Of a DNA stretch of 64,000 bases, positions 8,955 through 16,569 are shown piece after piece (the first letter of the stretch is position 1; each line of letters opens with the position of its first letter). Under the pieces are notes generated by a model that had not been told where the DNA came from, searched no databases, and saw nothing but the letters and a program-made list of their open reading frames with translations. The position numbers and the translations under genes are program-made. Source of the stretch: DATCMH01 sp036563505 (GTDB taxonomy: Bacteria; Pseudomonadota; Alphaproteobacteria; Rhizobiales; Beijerinckiaceae); assembly GCA_036563505.1 (NCBI GenBank), contig DATCMH010000009.1, positions 135,657-199,656 of the forward strand, given 5' to 3'.

Positions 8955-9220
8955 GGCCAAGCTTTGTCAACGCCGGAGCGATCTCGTCGACCATTGCTTG
9001 AGGCTGCTCGACGAAAAGTTGAGCAAGACACCCTAAACAGCTCAATCAACAGCGTTTCTCGGTGAGGCGGATGGAACTAGGTTGGCGCAGCTCCTTGCAG
9101 TCGCGTGTGAGCCGCATGGTCGATGCGAGACGCTCATCCGAGATCCGGATGCGCTCGATCAAGCGTGCAATCCGCTTTGTAAAACAAATCTTTGCGCGCT
9201 CATCTTCTTACAGGGCGCGA

Positions 9221-9254
9221 AAAGAAAGCGGCGCTACCCACGGGCAGCGCCGCC
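9221..9254 (-). terminator. Rho-independent terminator of the RHH gene
   Basis: A 12-base inverted repeat (9228-9239 with 9242-9253, one mismatch) forms a tight GC-rich hairpin. Read on the minus strand it is followed by TTTCTTTT. It starts about 10 bases after the stop of the 105-aa gene at 9264, so it should end the ParA/RHH transcript. Confidence 0.75.
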
Positions 9255-9263
9255 TTTCCACGT

Positions 9264-9581
9264 TCAACGTCCGTCGCGGTCGTCGGTGAGTTGCCGGATC
9301 GAGAGCGCGCCCCGCTTCTTGAAGAGCAGGTCGACAGCTTCGAGCATGAGGCCGTGCATCTTCGTCCGCTCCGTGTAGGCGAGCTCCCGGAGTTGCTCGT
9401 AGACGGGAGGCTCGAGGTAGACCGAGAGCTGACGCGCCCGCTCCTTCAAGGTCGCGCCCGTCTTGGTGGTCATCGCCAGATGCGGCGTCTCGATCGTGGC
9501 GACCTCGATGCCGCGCTGGACCGAGGACGACACCGACGCGGCGACGATGGATTTCAGGCTGAGCTTAGGCGGCTTTGACAT
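9264..9581 (-). CDS. Ribbon-helix-helix-like DNA-binding partner of ParA
   Basis: The 105-aa protein is basic. Its central segment (about residues 48-90) contains RQLSVYLEPPVYEQLRELA followed by a helical stretch, the beta-strand/helix/helix pattern of MetJ/Arc-type ribbon-helix-helix proteins. The N-terminal 40 residues look flexible. It overlaps the 3' end of the ParA-type gene by 17 bases, so translation is probably coupled and the two products likely work together. The role, as a centromere-binding or cargo-adaptor protein or as a repressor, is inference. A strong terminator follows. Confidence 0.7.
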   Translation of the reverse strand: MSKPPKLSLKSIVAASVSSSVQRGIEVATIETPHLAMTTKTGATLKERARQLSVYLEPPVYEQLRELAYTERTKMHGLMLEAVDLLFKKRGALSIRQLTDDRDGR

Positions 9582-10224
9582 TACCGGGAACCTGCGTGCG
9601 CTTGTCGGTGACGTGGATGCGCTTCTCGATCCAGGACCAGAGGCCGCGGATCTCGCGGGCGGCTTGGCCGGACGGGTTGTATTCCGTCACGCCGAGGCCC
9701 ACCCCGATGGCGTCCTGGTGGTCGTTGCGCATCACGATGTTGATGTCGGGCAGCACGCCCAGCACTGCGAGGCCGTCGGCCGCGTCGCGGATGCGGTAGG
9801 AGCGCGGCGGCGTCTGGTTGAGGACGAAGGCGAAGCGCTTCTCCAGCCGGTAGATGGCAGCGAGCGTCGGCTTGAAGGCGCGCAGGTCCGCCGGCGTCGG
9901 CCGGCACGGGATCACGCAGAGGTCCGCGGCGCGAATCGCCGACAGCGTGCCCGGGCTGTCCACGCCCGGCGTGTCGATAAAGACGAAGTCGTACGCCGAG
10001 CCGCGCAAACGGGTCATCACATCGTCGAGCTGAGGCGCATCGATCTGCGCGACCTCAGGGGTCTCGAGCTTGCGGTGATCGGCCCAATCGCTGACCGTGG
10101 CCTGCCGGTCCATCTCGAGTATGCAGACGTTGCGCCCGGCCTGCTGGGCGGCGATCGCGAGCGAGATGCACAAGGTGCTTTTCCCGCTCCCGCCTTTCTG
10201 CGTCACGAAGGTGATCGCCTTCAT
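9565..10224 (-). CDS. ParA-family ATPase (orphan, chromosomal)
   Basis: The 219-aa protein has a deviant Walker A KGGSGKST at residues 10-17, the family-defining first lysine, a Walker A' segment around EMDRQATVSDW and a Walker B-like FVFIDTPG. I chose ATG at 10224 because AAGGA lies about nine bases upstream; an upstream GTG at 10242 would bury that site. The length suits the small ParA/MinD-like ATPases that position plasmids, chromosomes or protein cargo on the nucleoid. No parB or parS-like gene is nearby; the downstream partner is a ribbon-helix-helix-like protein. A CtrA-type box lies about 120 bases upstream. Confidence 0.85.
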   Translation of the reverse strand: MKAITFVTQKGGSGKSTLCISLAIAAQQAGRNVCILEMDRQATVSDWADHRKLETPEVAQIDAPQLDDVMTRLRGSAYDFVFIDTPGVDSPGTLSAIRAADLCVIPCRPTPADLRAFKPTLAAIYRLEKRFAFVLNQTPPRSYRIRDAADGLAVLGVLPDINIVMRNDHQDAIGVGLGVTEYNPSGQAAREIRGLWSWIEKRIHVTDKRTQVPGNVKAA

Positions 10225-10342
10225 CCGGTGTTCCTTTCGCACGAGATCGCCGCGTCCTCGTTCTTGGGCGGCGCTGGAGTGTCCTTGGATCCCGTGATCA
10301 GACGAACACCGGATGCCGTGCTTTCGGTGTGCGCCGATATGG

Positions 10343-10358
10343 TTAACGAGCGGTTAAG
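10343..10358 (-). promoter_or_regulatory. Predicted CtrA-binding box upstream of the ParA gene
   Basis: On the minus strand the site reads TTAA, seven bases, TTAAC, an exact match to the CtrA consensus, oriented toward the ParA gene whose start is about 120 bases away. With the rlpA box it is the only such pair I found in intergenic DNA of this window. Function is inferred from the consensus. Confidence 0.5.
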
Positions 10359-10378
10359 GACAGCCCGAAATCCGGGGA

Positions 10379-10406
10379 GCCCGGGATCACAGGATCATCG
10401 GATCAC
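10379..10406. repeat. GATC-rich border repeat, copy 1
   Basis: This is a cluster of GGATCA units spaced by two or three bases (GGGATCACAGGATCATCGGATCA pattern). It lies between the ParA promoter region and tRNA-Ser. It is related to the clusters near 19165, 19251, 21589, 25310, 30645 and 46128. Confidence 0.5.
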
Positions 10407-10440
10407 ACGCCGGCCAGGCGAGCCCGTTGACGCCCCTTCC

Positions 10441-10466
10441 CCTCGAACCCTAGACAGGGTTCGAGG
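10441..10466. repeat. Perfect 11-bp inverted repeat with 4-base loop
   Basis: Positions 10441-10451 and 10456-10466 are exact reverse complements around AGAC. No T-tract follows on either strand, so it is not a standard terminator. It lies 33 bases before tRNA-Ser and could be a processing or termination structure. Confidence 0.5.
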
Positions 10467-10498
10467 ATCGCCGTGGCTTCAAGCTGGCGCGCCTTTTG

Positions 10499-10588
10499 GG
10501 AAGGGTGGCCGAGTGGTTTAAGGCAGCGGTCTTGAAAACCGCCGTGGGGGCAACTCCACCGTGGGTTCGAATCCCACCCCTTCCGCCA
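10499..10588 (+). tRNA. tRNA-Ser (anticodon TGA)
   Basis: The 90-base class II tRNA has acceptor arms GGAAGGG/CCCTTCC, discriminator G and an encoded CCA (10586-10588). The anticodon loop is CTTGAAA with TGA at 10533-10535. The T-arm is GTGGG-TTCGAAT-CCCAC, and the long variable arm is typical of serine tRNAs. It reads UCN codons, mainly UCA. Confidence 0.97.
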
Positions 10589-10781
10589 TCGCTCATTTCT
10601 GGCCATCGTCCGGCTCGACCGACTGCCTACGAGGCCGGGTCGGGTCGCGCACCGCGACCGCTCACGACACTTGACTCCTCGACTCAGAGGCCCAGCCTCA
10701 ATCTCAAGCGTGACGGCAGGAACTCGCCTTCGATTGGCCGGTTGTGCTCCGGGACGACCCGCTGTTCCGCGAGGATGGACG

Positions 10782-11510
10782 ATGACAGGTTCGACGCGCT
10801 CTTGGCCGCGCAAGGCGGTGGTGGTGGGCCTCGTCGGCGTGGTGGCGGGGCTCTCGGTCCCGGGCGGCGGTCACGCCGAGGACGATGCGGGCGTGCGCGC
10901 CTTCTTCGTCTCTCAACAGCCGGCGGCCCGGCCCGCGGCCGCGCCGATGCAGTCCGTGACCCTGCCGCGCTTCGTGCCCCTCCCCCTGCCGGCGGCGGTG
11001 GCGATCGCGCGGCCGTCCGGCGCGAAGGCGCATGCGCGCCGCGCGCCCGACAGAGCGCCGAAACTGGAATATGCTAGCCTGCCGAAGGAGCCCGCCGTCG
11101 AGAAGCCTGCGGTGGTCTCCGGTCCGCGGCTGCCGCCGCTCCAGGCGATCCTGCGTGACGACACGCTGCGCCCGGGTGACATCGTGATGTTTCCCGATGG
11201 TCCTCGCGTCTTCAACGGCCAGACGTCCGAGAAGCACAAGGCGGCGAGCTTCGAGCCCGTCGCGAAATCGCGGCTGGTGACGGCCTCGGCGCGCAAGGCG
11301 CTCGCGGCGCTTCCGGTCGCATCCACGAATACGGGGGCGGTTCCGAGCGCGCTGGCCGCGCGGTCGCCTCTGCGAGCGGCGCCGAAGCTCGCCGGCAACG
11401 GCTCGACGCTCCGTCAGACGGCGTTGAACGAAGTGGCCGGACAGGCCGCGGCCAGCACGATCCGCGTCGTCTATCCGCGCCTCGGCGGACCCGTCACGGT
11501 CGAGCGCTGA
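10782..11510 (+). CDS. Exported Ala/Pro-rich protein of unknown function
   Basis: The 242-aa protein has an N-terminal basic and hydrophobic signal segment (residues 8-30, ending GGGHAED), so it is probably secreted to the periplasm. I chose ATG at 10782 because GAGGA lies about seven bases upstream. The mature part is low-complexity and rich in Ala, Pro and Lys, with one better-ordered patch around LRPGDIVMFPDGPRVFNG (about residues 128-145). I do not recognise a family. It stands alone between tRNA-Ser and a convergent unknown gene and ends before a bidirectional hairpin. Confidence 0.65.
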   Translation: MTGSTRSWPRKAVVVGLVGVVAGLSVPGGGHAEDDAGVRAFFVSQQPAARPAAAPMQSVTLPRFVPLPLPAAVAIARPSGAKAHARRAPDRAPKLEYASLPKEPAVEKPAVVSGPRLPPLQAILRDDTLRPGDIVMFPDGPRVFNGQTSEKHKAASFEPVAKSRLVTASARKALAALPVASTNTGAVPSALAARSPLRAAPKLAGNGSTLRQTALNEVAGQAAASTIRVVYPRLGGPVTVER

Positions 11511-11595
11511 GCCTTCAATCTGTCGCACGCGAGTACCGCCCGTCTTTAGGGTCCGGGCGGCGTCGGTGTGCAGTAAGTCTCGTTTCTCAATGCAA

Positions 11596-11634
11596 AGGAG
11601 CCCGGCTCGCGTCGAAGCGAACCGGGCTTCTTTG
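11596..11634 (+). terminator. Hairpin terminator between convergent genes
   Basis: A GC-rich hairpin (arms about 11599-11611 and 11616-11630, AGCCCGG/CCGGGCTT core) is followed by TTCTTTG on the plus strand. On the minus strand the hairpin is followed by CTTT. It lies between the 11510 and 11643 gene ends and can serve both. Confidence 0.65.
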
Positions 11635-11642
11635 ACGCCGCG

Positions 11643-11993
11643 CTAGTGAGACGTCCGGTTCGGGCGAGCCTCGAGGATCGGCTGGCCGGGATAGGCCTGC
11701 AGCCGGGCCTCGTTCTGCGCCACGGGTTCGGCGACGGTCTCGGCCCTCACCGGCTCAGACGCGGCCGTTGCTCCCTCGGGCTGAAGGCTCGACGTCATGT
11801 AGTGGGGCTTGTAGCGCAGATCGATGAGCGCCCGCATCTCCGGCGCGGCGAGGTCCATCAGCGTCGCGTCGCGCCAGACGCGCTTGGGCGGCGCGTTCCG
11901 CGAGCGGAACATGCCTCGTTTCTCGTCTTCGACCTGAAGGACGATCCGTCCGGTCCAGGTTCGGCGGAGGGTGAAACGGCCTGTGAGCGCCAT
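11643..11993 (-). CDS. Conserved-looking protein of unknown function
   Basis: The 116-aa protein has strong GC3 codon bias, so it is very likely real. The N-terminal half is basic with an FTLRRTWTGRIVLQVEDE beta pattern and WRDATLMDL; the C-terminal half is Pro/Glu-rich and probably disordered. There is no signal peptide or membrane segment. ATG at 11993 lacks an evident ribosome binding site. An upstream frame on the same strand (ATG at 12115) overlaps its 5' part and might be coupled to it. The function is unknown. Confidence 0.6.
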   Translation of the reverse strand: MALTGRFTLRRTWTGRIVLQVEDEKRGMFRSRNAPPKRVWRDATLMDLAAPEMRALIDLRYKPHYMTSSLQPEGATAASEPVRAETVAEPVAQNEARLQAYPGQPILEARPNRTSH

Positions 11994-12342
11994 AATTCAA
12001 TGATCCTGTCATCCGGGGAGGCGCTCTCGACCTGCAAGAACGCCGCGATTGCAAGGTCAATCCGGTCAAGGCGTCCCTGTTCCCGGCTGCGGGCGTCGCG
12101 CGAAAGCTTTGCCATGCGCTGAAGCGGGGAAGAACAATCTTCCAGCGCGGTCCTGTCGCGCCCCGAACACTTCGGCCGGCTCCGGCTCACCCCGCCTTCA
12201 AAGCGACGCAAAACGGTGCGAGGCCGCGAGCGTGCGGGCGCGCCCGTTCTCATCTTCTCGACTCGCTGCTCGATCCTGCGCCGCCCGCTTGCCAAAGGGG
12301 CCGGCGTCGGGGACACAGCCGTTCGCCCGATCCGGACCTGCC
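11994..12342. other. 349-base region upstream of rimO and the 11643 gene
   Basis: This should contain the divergent promoters for rimO (plus) and the 116-aa gene (minus); I cannot place either confidently. A minus-strand frame with ATG at 12115 begins with a plausible 40-residue acidic/hydrophobic segment but runs out of frame into the 11643 gene and lacks a clear ribosome binding site, so I do not call it. Confidence 0.5.
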
Positions 12343-13659
12343 ATGACCGCCCACGCCCCTCGCGTCTCCTTCGTCTCGCTCGGCTGCCCCAAGGCGCTGG
12401 TCGATTCCGAGCGCATCATCACGCAGCTGCGGGCGCAAGGCTACGAGCTGACGAAGCGCCACGACGGCGCGGATGTCGTCGTCGTCAACACCTGCGGCTT
12501 CCTCGACAGCGCCAAGGCCGAGTCGCTCGAGGCGATCGGGGCCGCGATGGCCGAGAACGGCAAGGTGATCGTCACCGGCTGCATGGGCGCGGAGCCGGAG
12601 CCGATCCGCGAGCGCTTCCCGAATGTGCTGGCCATCACCGGGCCGCAGCAATATGAGACGGTGGTCTCGGCGGTGCACCGAGCCGCGCCGCCCCGGCACG
12701 ACCCGTTTCTCGATCTCGTGCCCGACCACGGCGTGAAGCTCACGCCGCGCCACTACGCCTATCTGAAGATTTCCGAGGGCTGCTCCAACCGCTGCTCCTT
12801 CTGCATCATCCCCAAGCTCAGGGGCGATCTCGTCAGCCGGCCGGCCGGCGACGTGCTGCGGGAGGCGGAGCGACTGGTGAAGGCCGGCGTGAAGGAACTC
12901 CTCGTCATCTCGCAGGACACCAGCGCCTACGGCGTGGACCTGAAGTATGCCGCGAGCTCCTGGCGCGACCGCGAGGTGCGGTCCCGCTTCCTCGACCTCT
13001 CCCAGGCGCTCGGCGAGCTCGGGGCCTGGGTGCGGCTGCACTACGTCTATCCCTACCCCCATGTGGCGGACGTCATCCCGCTCATGGCGGAGGGCAAGGT
13101 GCTGCCCTACCTCGACATCCCCTTCCAGCACGCGGCGCCCTCGGTGCTCAAGGCCATGCGCCGCCCGGCGCACCAGGAGAAGACCCTCGACCGCATCCGC
13201 CAGTGGCGGGAGGTCTGCCCGGATCTGGCGATCCGCTCGACCTTCATCGTCGGCTTTCCCGGCGAGACGGACGAGGATTTCGAGCTTCTGCTCGAGTGGC
13301 TGGAACAGGCGAAGCTCGATCGCGTCGGCTGCTTCCGCTACGAGCCCGTGCAAGGCGCGCCGGCGAACGACCTCGGCGCGCCCGTGCCGCCCGAGGTCAA
13401 GAACGAGCGCTGGCACCGCTTCATGGCCGCGCAGCAGGCAGTTTCAGCCAAGATTCTCAAGGCGAAGGTCGGCAAGCGCCTGCCCGTCATCATCGACGAG
13501 GCCGGGTCGACGGTCGCCAAAGGTCGCTCGAAATACGACGCGCCGGAGATCGACGGCAGCGTCTACGTCGCCTCGCGCCGGCCCTTGCGGCCGGGCGACA
13601 TCGTCACGGTGAAGATCGAGCGAGCCGAGGCCTACGATCTCCACGGCACGGCAGTGTGA
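12343..13659 (+). CDS. rimO: Ribosomal protein S12 methylthiotransferase RimO
   Basis: The 438-aa radical-SAM enzyme adds a methylthio group to a conserved aspartate of ribosomal protein S12. The N-terminal UPF0004 domain has cluster cysteines Cys15, Cys51 and Cys80. The radical-SAM motif CxxxCxxC is Cys147, Cys151 and Cys154, and a C-terminal TRAM domain begins near residue 370. The SLGCPKALVDSE opening distinguishes RimO from MiaB. I chose ATG at 12343 because it sits seven residues before this motif; the long upstream extension is not family-like. Confidence 0.96.
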   Translation: MTAHAPRVSFVSLGCPKALVDSERIITQLRAQGYELTKRHDGADVVVVNTCGFLDSAKAESLEAIGAAMAENGKVIVTGCMGAEPEPIRERFPNVLAITGPQQYETVVSAVHRAAPPRHDPFLDLVPDHGVKLTPRHYAYLKISEGCSNRCSFCIIPKLRGDLVSRPAGDVLREAERLVKAGVKELLVISQDTSAYGVDLKYAASSWRDREVRSRFLDLSQALGELGAWVRLHYVYPYPHVADVIPLMAEGKVLPYLDIPFQHAAPSVLKAMRRPAHQEKTLDRIRQWREVCPDLAIRSTFIVGFPGETDEDFELLLEWLEQAKLDRVGCFRYEPVQGAPANDLGAPVPPEVKNERWHRFMAAQQAVSAKILKAKVGKRLPVIIDEAGSTVAKGRSKYDAPEIDGSVYVASRRPLRPGDIVTVKIERAEAYDLHGTAV

Positions 13660-13665
13660 CGCGTA

Positions 13666-14403
13666 TCAGCCCGCGATCGTGGACGCCGCGATGCGCCCCA
13701 CGCCTGCCGTGTCGAGGTCGGCCAACGCCTTTGCCAAAGACCCGTTCGTGTTGATCGCCCGGCAGGCATCCTCGATCACGCGGGTCTCGAATCCTGCCGC
13801 CCGCGCGTCGAGGGCGGTCCAGGCGACGCAAAAGTCCGTGGCCAGGCCGGCGCAAAACACGCGGCGGAAACCGCGCTCCTTCAGGTAGCCCGCGAGACCC
13901 GTCGTGGTGCGGCGGTCGGCTTCGAGAAAGCCCGAATAGCTGTCGATGCCGGGCCGGTAGCCCTTGCGCACGATCATCTGCGCCATCGGAAGGTCGAGCT
14001 CGCGGGCGATCTCGGCACCACGGGTGCCCTGGATGCAGTGGTCGGGCCACAGCACCTGCGTCCCGTAGGCGAGCTGCGTGGTCTCGAATGGCTTCTTGCC
14101 AGGGTGGCTTGAGGCAAAGGAGGCGTGGCCGGCCGGGTGCCAGTCCTGCGTCAGGACGACGTTTGCGAAACGGCGAGCGAGCGCATTGATCGGCCCGATC
14201 ACCGCGTTACCATCCGGCACGGCGAGCGATCCACCGGGCAGGAAGTCGTATTGCACGTCGATGACAACCAAGACGTCGTCCGGGGCCGGCTTGATCGTCA
14301 TGGCTTGCCCTCTCGCCTGCGTCGCGGCGCCGAAAGCGGCAACCCCGCCGGCAAGCGCCTGAAGAGTGTCGCGCCGACTCGGTGCTCGGATCACCTCGTT
14401 CAT
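13666..14403 (-). CDS. pncA: Nicotinamidase with a Tat-type signal peptide
   Basis: The 245-aa isochorismatase-fold amidase converts nicotinamide to nicotinate. The catalytic triad is visible as Asp in VVIDVQ, Lys in IVRKGY and Cys in ATDFCV. Metal ligands lie in TQDWHPAGH and the WPDHC motif is present. Unusually, residues 10-35 form a twin-arginine signal (SRRDTLQALAGG, then a hydrophobic stretch ending ARGQA). ATG at 14403 has AAGGGAG about seven bases upstream. A second ATG at 14301 also has a GAGAGG-like site and would give a cytoplasmic enzyme. It follows the nucleoside-type ABC importer on the same strand. Confidence 0.9.
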   Translation of the reverse strand: MNEVIRAPSRRDTLQALAGGVAAFGAATQARGQAMTIKPAPDDVLVVIDVQYDFLPGGSLAVPDGNAVIGPINALARRFANVVLTQDWHPAGHASFASSHPGKKPFETTQLAYGTQVLWPDHCIQGTRGAEIARELDLPMAQMIVRKGYRPGIDSYSGFLEADRRTTTGLAGYLKERGFRRVFCAGLATDFCVAWTALDARAAGFETRVIEDACRAINTNGSLAKALADLDTAGVGRIAASTIAG

Positions 14404-14470
14404 GGCCGGTCTCCCTTCTCGCACAATAACGGAGAGGAAGTTTACGCCGCCTGCGGTCGCGGGGCCAACC

Positions 14471-14503
14471 CGAAGAGCCGGTCCCGCGGCCGGGAGCCGC
14501 TCA
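14471..14503 (-). terminator. Possible attenuating hairpin after the BMP binding protein
   Basis: Overlapping the stop of the binding-protein gene is an imperfect GC-rich hairpin (GAGCGGCTCCCG against CGGGACCGGCTC on the minus strand) followed by TTCGGGTT. It may reduce read-through into pncA. The T-tract is poor. Confidence 0.3.
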
Positions 14504-15571
14504 CTGCGGCAGCTTGTCGTCGATGCCCTTCACGTAGAAGTTCATGCCGAGCACCTGCTCGTCCGACAAGGCGCCCTGCCCCTTGCACTCCACGGTCGAG
14601 CCGTCCTGCTTCACAACGGGGCACTTGAAGGGGTTGAACTTGCCGGTTTTGATGGCGTTCTCAGTCTCTTCGGCCAGCTTTCTCACGTCATCCGGCATGT
14701 TCTTGTAGGGCGACATCTTCACCATGCCGCTGTCGAGACCGCCCCAGGTGTCGCCGGACTTCCAGGTGCCGTCGAGCACGGCGTTCACGCGCGAGACGTA
14801 GTAGTCGTTCCAGTCGTCGATGATCGCCGTGAGTTGGGCCTTGGGCGCGAAGCGCTCCATGTCGGTCGCCTGGCCGAAGCCGAAGCGGCCGCGGGCCTCC
14901 GCCGCCTGGATTGGGGCCGGGCTGTCCGTGTGCTGGGCGAGCACGTCGACGCCCTGGTCAAGCAGAGCCTTGGCCGCGTCCGCTTCCTTGCCCGGGTCGA
15001 ACCACGAGTTCACCCACACGACCTTCATCTTGATGTCGGGGCGCACGGATTGAGCGCCGAGCATGTAGGCGTTGATGCCCGACACGACCTCTGGGATCGG
15101 GAAGGCGCCCACATAGCCGATCGTGCCGGATTTCGACATTTTTCCAGCGATCTGGCCGATGATGTAGCGGCCCTCATGGAACTTCGCCGCGTAAGTCGCG
15201 AGGTTCGGTGCCCGCTTGAAGCCGGTGGCGTGCTCGAACTTCACATCTGGGTATTTGCGGGCGACCTTAAGGGTCGGCTCCATGAAGCCGAAGGAGGTCG
15301 TGAAGATCAGCTTGTGGCCGGTGCGCACGAGCTGCTCGATGGGACGCTCGGCATCCGCCTCGGAGACGCTCTCAACGAAAGTGGTCTCGACCTTGTCACC
15401 CAGAGCCTTTTCCACGGCCTTACGGCCCTGGTCGTGCTGATAGCTCCAGCCCAAATCGCCGACCGGGCCGACATAGATGAAGCCAACCTTCAGCTTTTGC
15501 TGCGCCGCGGCGCCGCCAGCGCTGAGAGCGAGGGCGAGGCCGGCGGCGATGGCTCCGGTGAAGCGTGTCAT
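14501..15571 (-). CDS. BMP/PnrA-family ABC transporter substrate-binding protein
   Basis: The 356-aa periplasmic protein has a signal peptide ending near residue 23 (GGAAAQQ). The BMP family of basic-membrane-protein/PnrA proteins binds purine nucleosides. Signatures include FIYVGPVGDLGWSYQHDQGR at the start of the mature protein and VGAFPIPEVVSGINAY in the hinge region. The start at 15571 gives a standard signal; an upstream extension in frame is Arg-rich and unlikely. It is encoded 83 bases after its permease partner, and the full ABC set lies upstream on the same strand. Nucleoside import is the likely role; the exact ligand is inference. Confidence 0.9.
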   Translation of the reverse strand: MTRFTGAIAAGLALALSAGGAAAQQKLKVGFIYVGPVGDLGWSYQHDQGRKAVEKALGDKVETTFVESVSEADAERPIEQLVRTGHKLIFTTSFGFMEPTLKVARKYPDVKFEHATGFKRAPNLATYAAKFHEGRYIIGQIAGKMSKSGTIGYVGAFPIPEVVSGINAYMLGAQSVRPDIKMKVVWVNSWFDPGKEADAAKALLDQGVDVLAQHTDSPAPIQAAEARGRFGFGQATDMERFAPKAQLTAIIDDWNDYYVSRVNAVLDGTWKSGDTWGGLDSGMVKMSPYKNMPDDVRKLAEETENAIKTGKFNPFKCPVVKQDGSTVECKGQGALSDEQVLGMNFYVKGIDDKLPQ

Positions 15572-15654
15572 GCGTGGCGAGTCCGTCGTGAGGGGAAGAA
15601 GAGCCGTATTCGTCGCAGGTTGAAGGCGTCGGCGCAACCGTCTCGCGCGGTGCG

Positions 15655-16569
15655 TCAACGGTCCGGAACGAAGGCCTGACCGAGGGAGCCCGGGGCTCCG
15701 GCGGCGCGGTGCCGGCCGAGCGAAAGGAGCACGAGGACCAGGATCGTCACGAGATAGGGCACGGCGGCCAGGGCCTGCGAGGGCAGACCGGTCTGCGCCG
15801 CCTGGGCGTGGAGTTGGAGGACGGTAGCCGCGCCGAAGAGGTAGGCTCCGACGAGCGCCCAGCCCGGCCGCCAGGCCGCGAAGACGACGAGCGCCAGCGC
15901 GATCCAGCCGCGGCCCGCGATCATGCCGGGCGACCAGAACCGGGTGTAGACGAGGGAGATGTAGGCCCCGGCAAGGCCGGCGCAGGCGCCGCCGAACAGC
16001 ACGGCGAGAAGGCGCACCCGGAGCACGGGCAGGCCGAGGGCATGAGCGGAGGCATGGTTCTCGCCGACGCTGCGCAGGACGAGGCCGGCCCGGGTGCGGC
16101 GGATGAATACCGCGACGAGCGCGGTCAGGGCGATCGAGGCGTAGACGAAGGCGTCCTGCCCGAAGAGCAGACGTCCGATGATCGGGATGTCCGTCAATCC
16201 GGGCAGGGCGAGGTGGCCGATGGCCTCGCGCCGCTGTCCGACGAAGGGCGCGCCGATGAGGCCGGACAGACCGAGCCCGGTGATGGTAAGGGCTAAACCA
16301 GAGGCGACTTGGTTCGCGGCGAAGCCGAGGACTGCGAGCGCGAAGAGCGCGGCCATCGCGGTGCCCGCCGCGAGGCCGCAGGCGATACCGAGAACGGTCG
16401 AATCGAAAGCCACGGCTCCCGCGAAGGCGCAGACGGCGCCCATCGCCATCATGCCTTCCACCCCGAGGTTGAGGGTCCCGGACCGCTCCGCCACGAGCTC
16501 GCCGAGTGCGGCCAGCAGCAAAGGCGTGGCCGCGGTGACGATGGTGAGCAGGATGGCTTCGACGATCAT
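15655..16569 (-). CDS. BMP-type ABC transporter permease, subunit 2
   Basis: The 304-aa inner-membrane protein has about eight hydrophobic segments, of the BPD_transp_2 (branched-chain amino acid/nucleoside) permease family. The motif ERSGTLNLGVEGMMAMGA near residue 30 is characteristic of nucleoside-type permeases such as NupQ/YufQ. Start ATG at 16569 overlaps the first permease by four bases (ATGA), showing translational coupling. It works with the 357-aa permease, the duplicated ATPase and the BMP binding protein. Confidence 0.92.
   Translation of the reverse strand: MIVEAILLTIVTAATPLLLAALGELVAERSGTLNLGVEGMMAMGAVCAFAGAVAFDSTVLGIACGLAAGTAMAALFALAVLGFAANQVASGLALTITGLGLSGLIGAPFVGQRREAIGHLALPGLTDIPIIGRLLFGQDAFVYASIALTALVAVFIRRTRAGLVLRSVGENHASAHALGLPVLRVRLLAVLFGGACAGLAGAYISLVYTRFWSPGMIAGRGWIALALVVFAAWRPGWALVGAYLFGAATVLQLHAQAAQTGLPSQALAAVPYLVTILVLVLLSLGRHRAAGAPGSLGQAFVPDR

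Larger units (their letters stand above)
8831..9263. other. 433-base intergenic region upstream of rlpA
   Basis: I see no convincing gene here. It holds a CtrA-type box at 8939-8954, a TTGACA hexamer on the minus strand at 8970-8965, and the terminator of the ribbon-helix-helix gene at its right end. Short open frames on both strands, for example a 75-codon arginine-rich plus-strand frame from 9062, lack codon bias and a convincing ribosome binding site. Confidence 0.6.

Noticed and set aside
9062..9289. A 75-codon plus-strand frame upstream of the RHH terminator
   Set aside because: It is Arg/Ser-rich, without codon bias, and reads through the terminator hairpin of the opposite gene.
14366..15679. 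A 437-codon plus-strand open frame
   Set aside because: It lies wholly opposite the BMP binding-protein gene, has no family features and no ribosome binding site.
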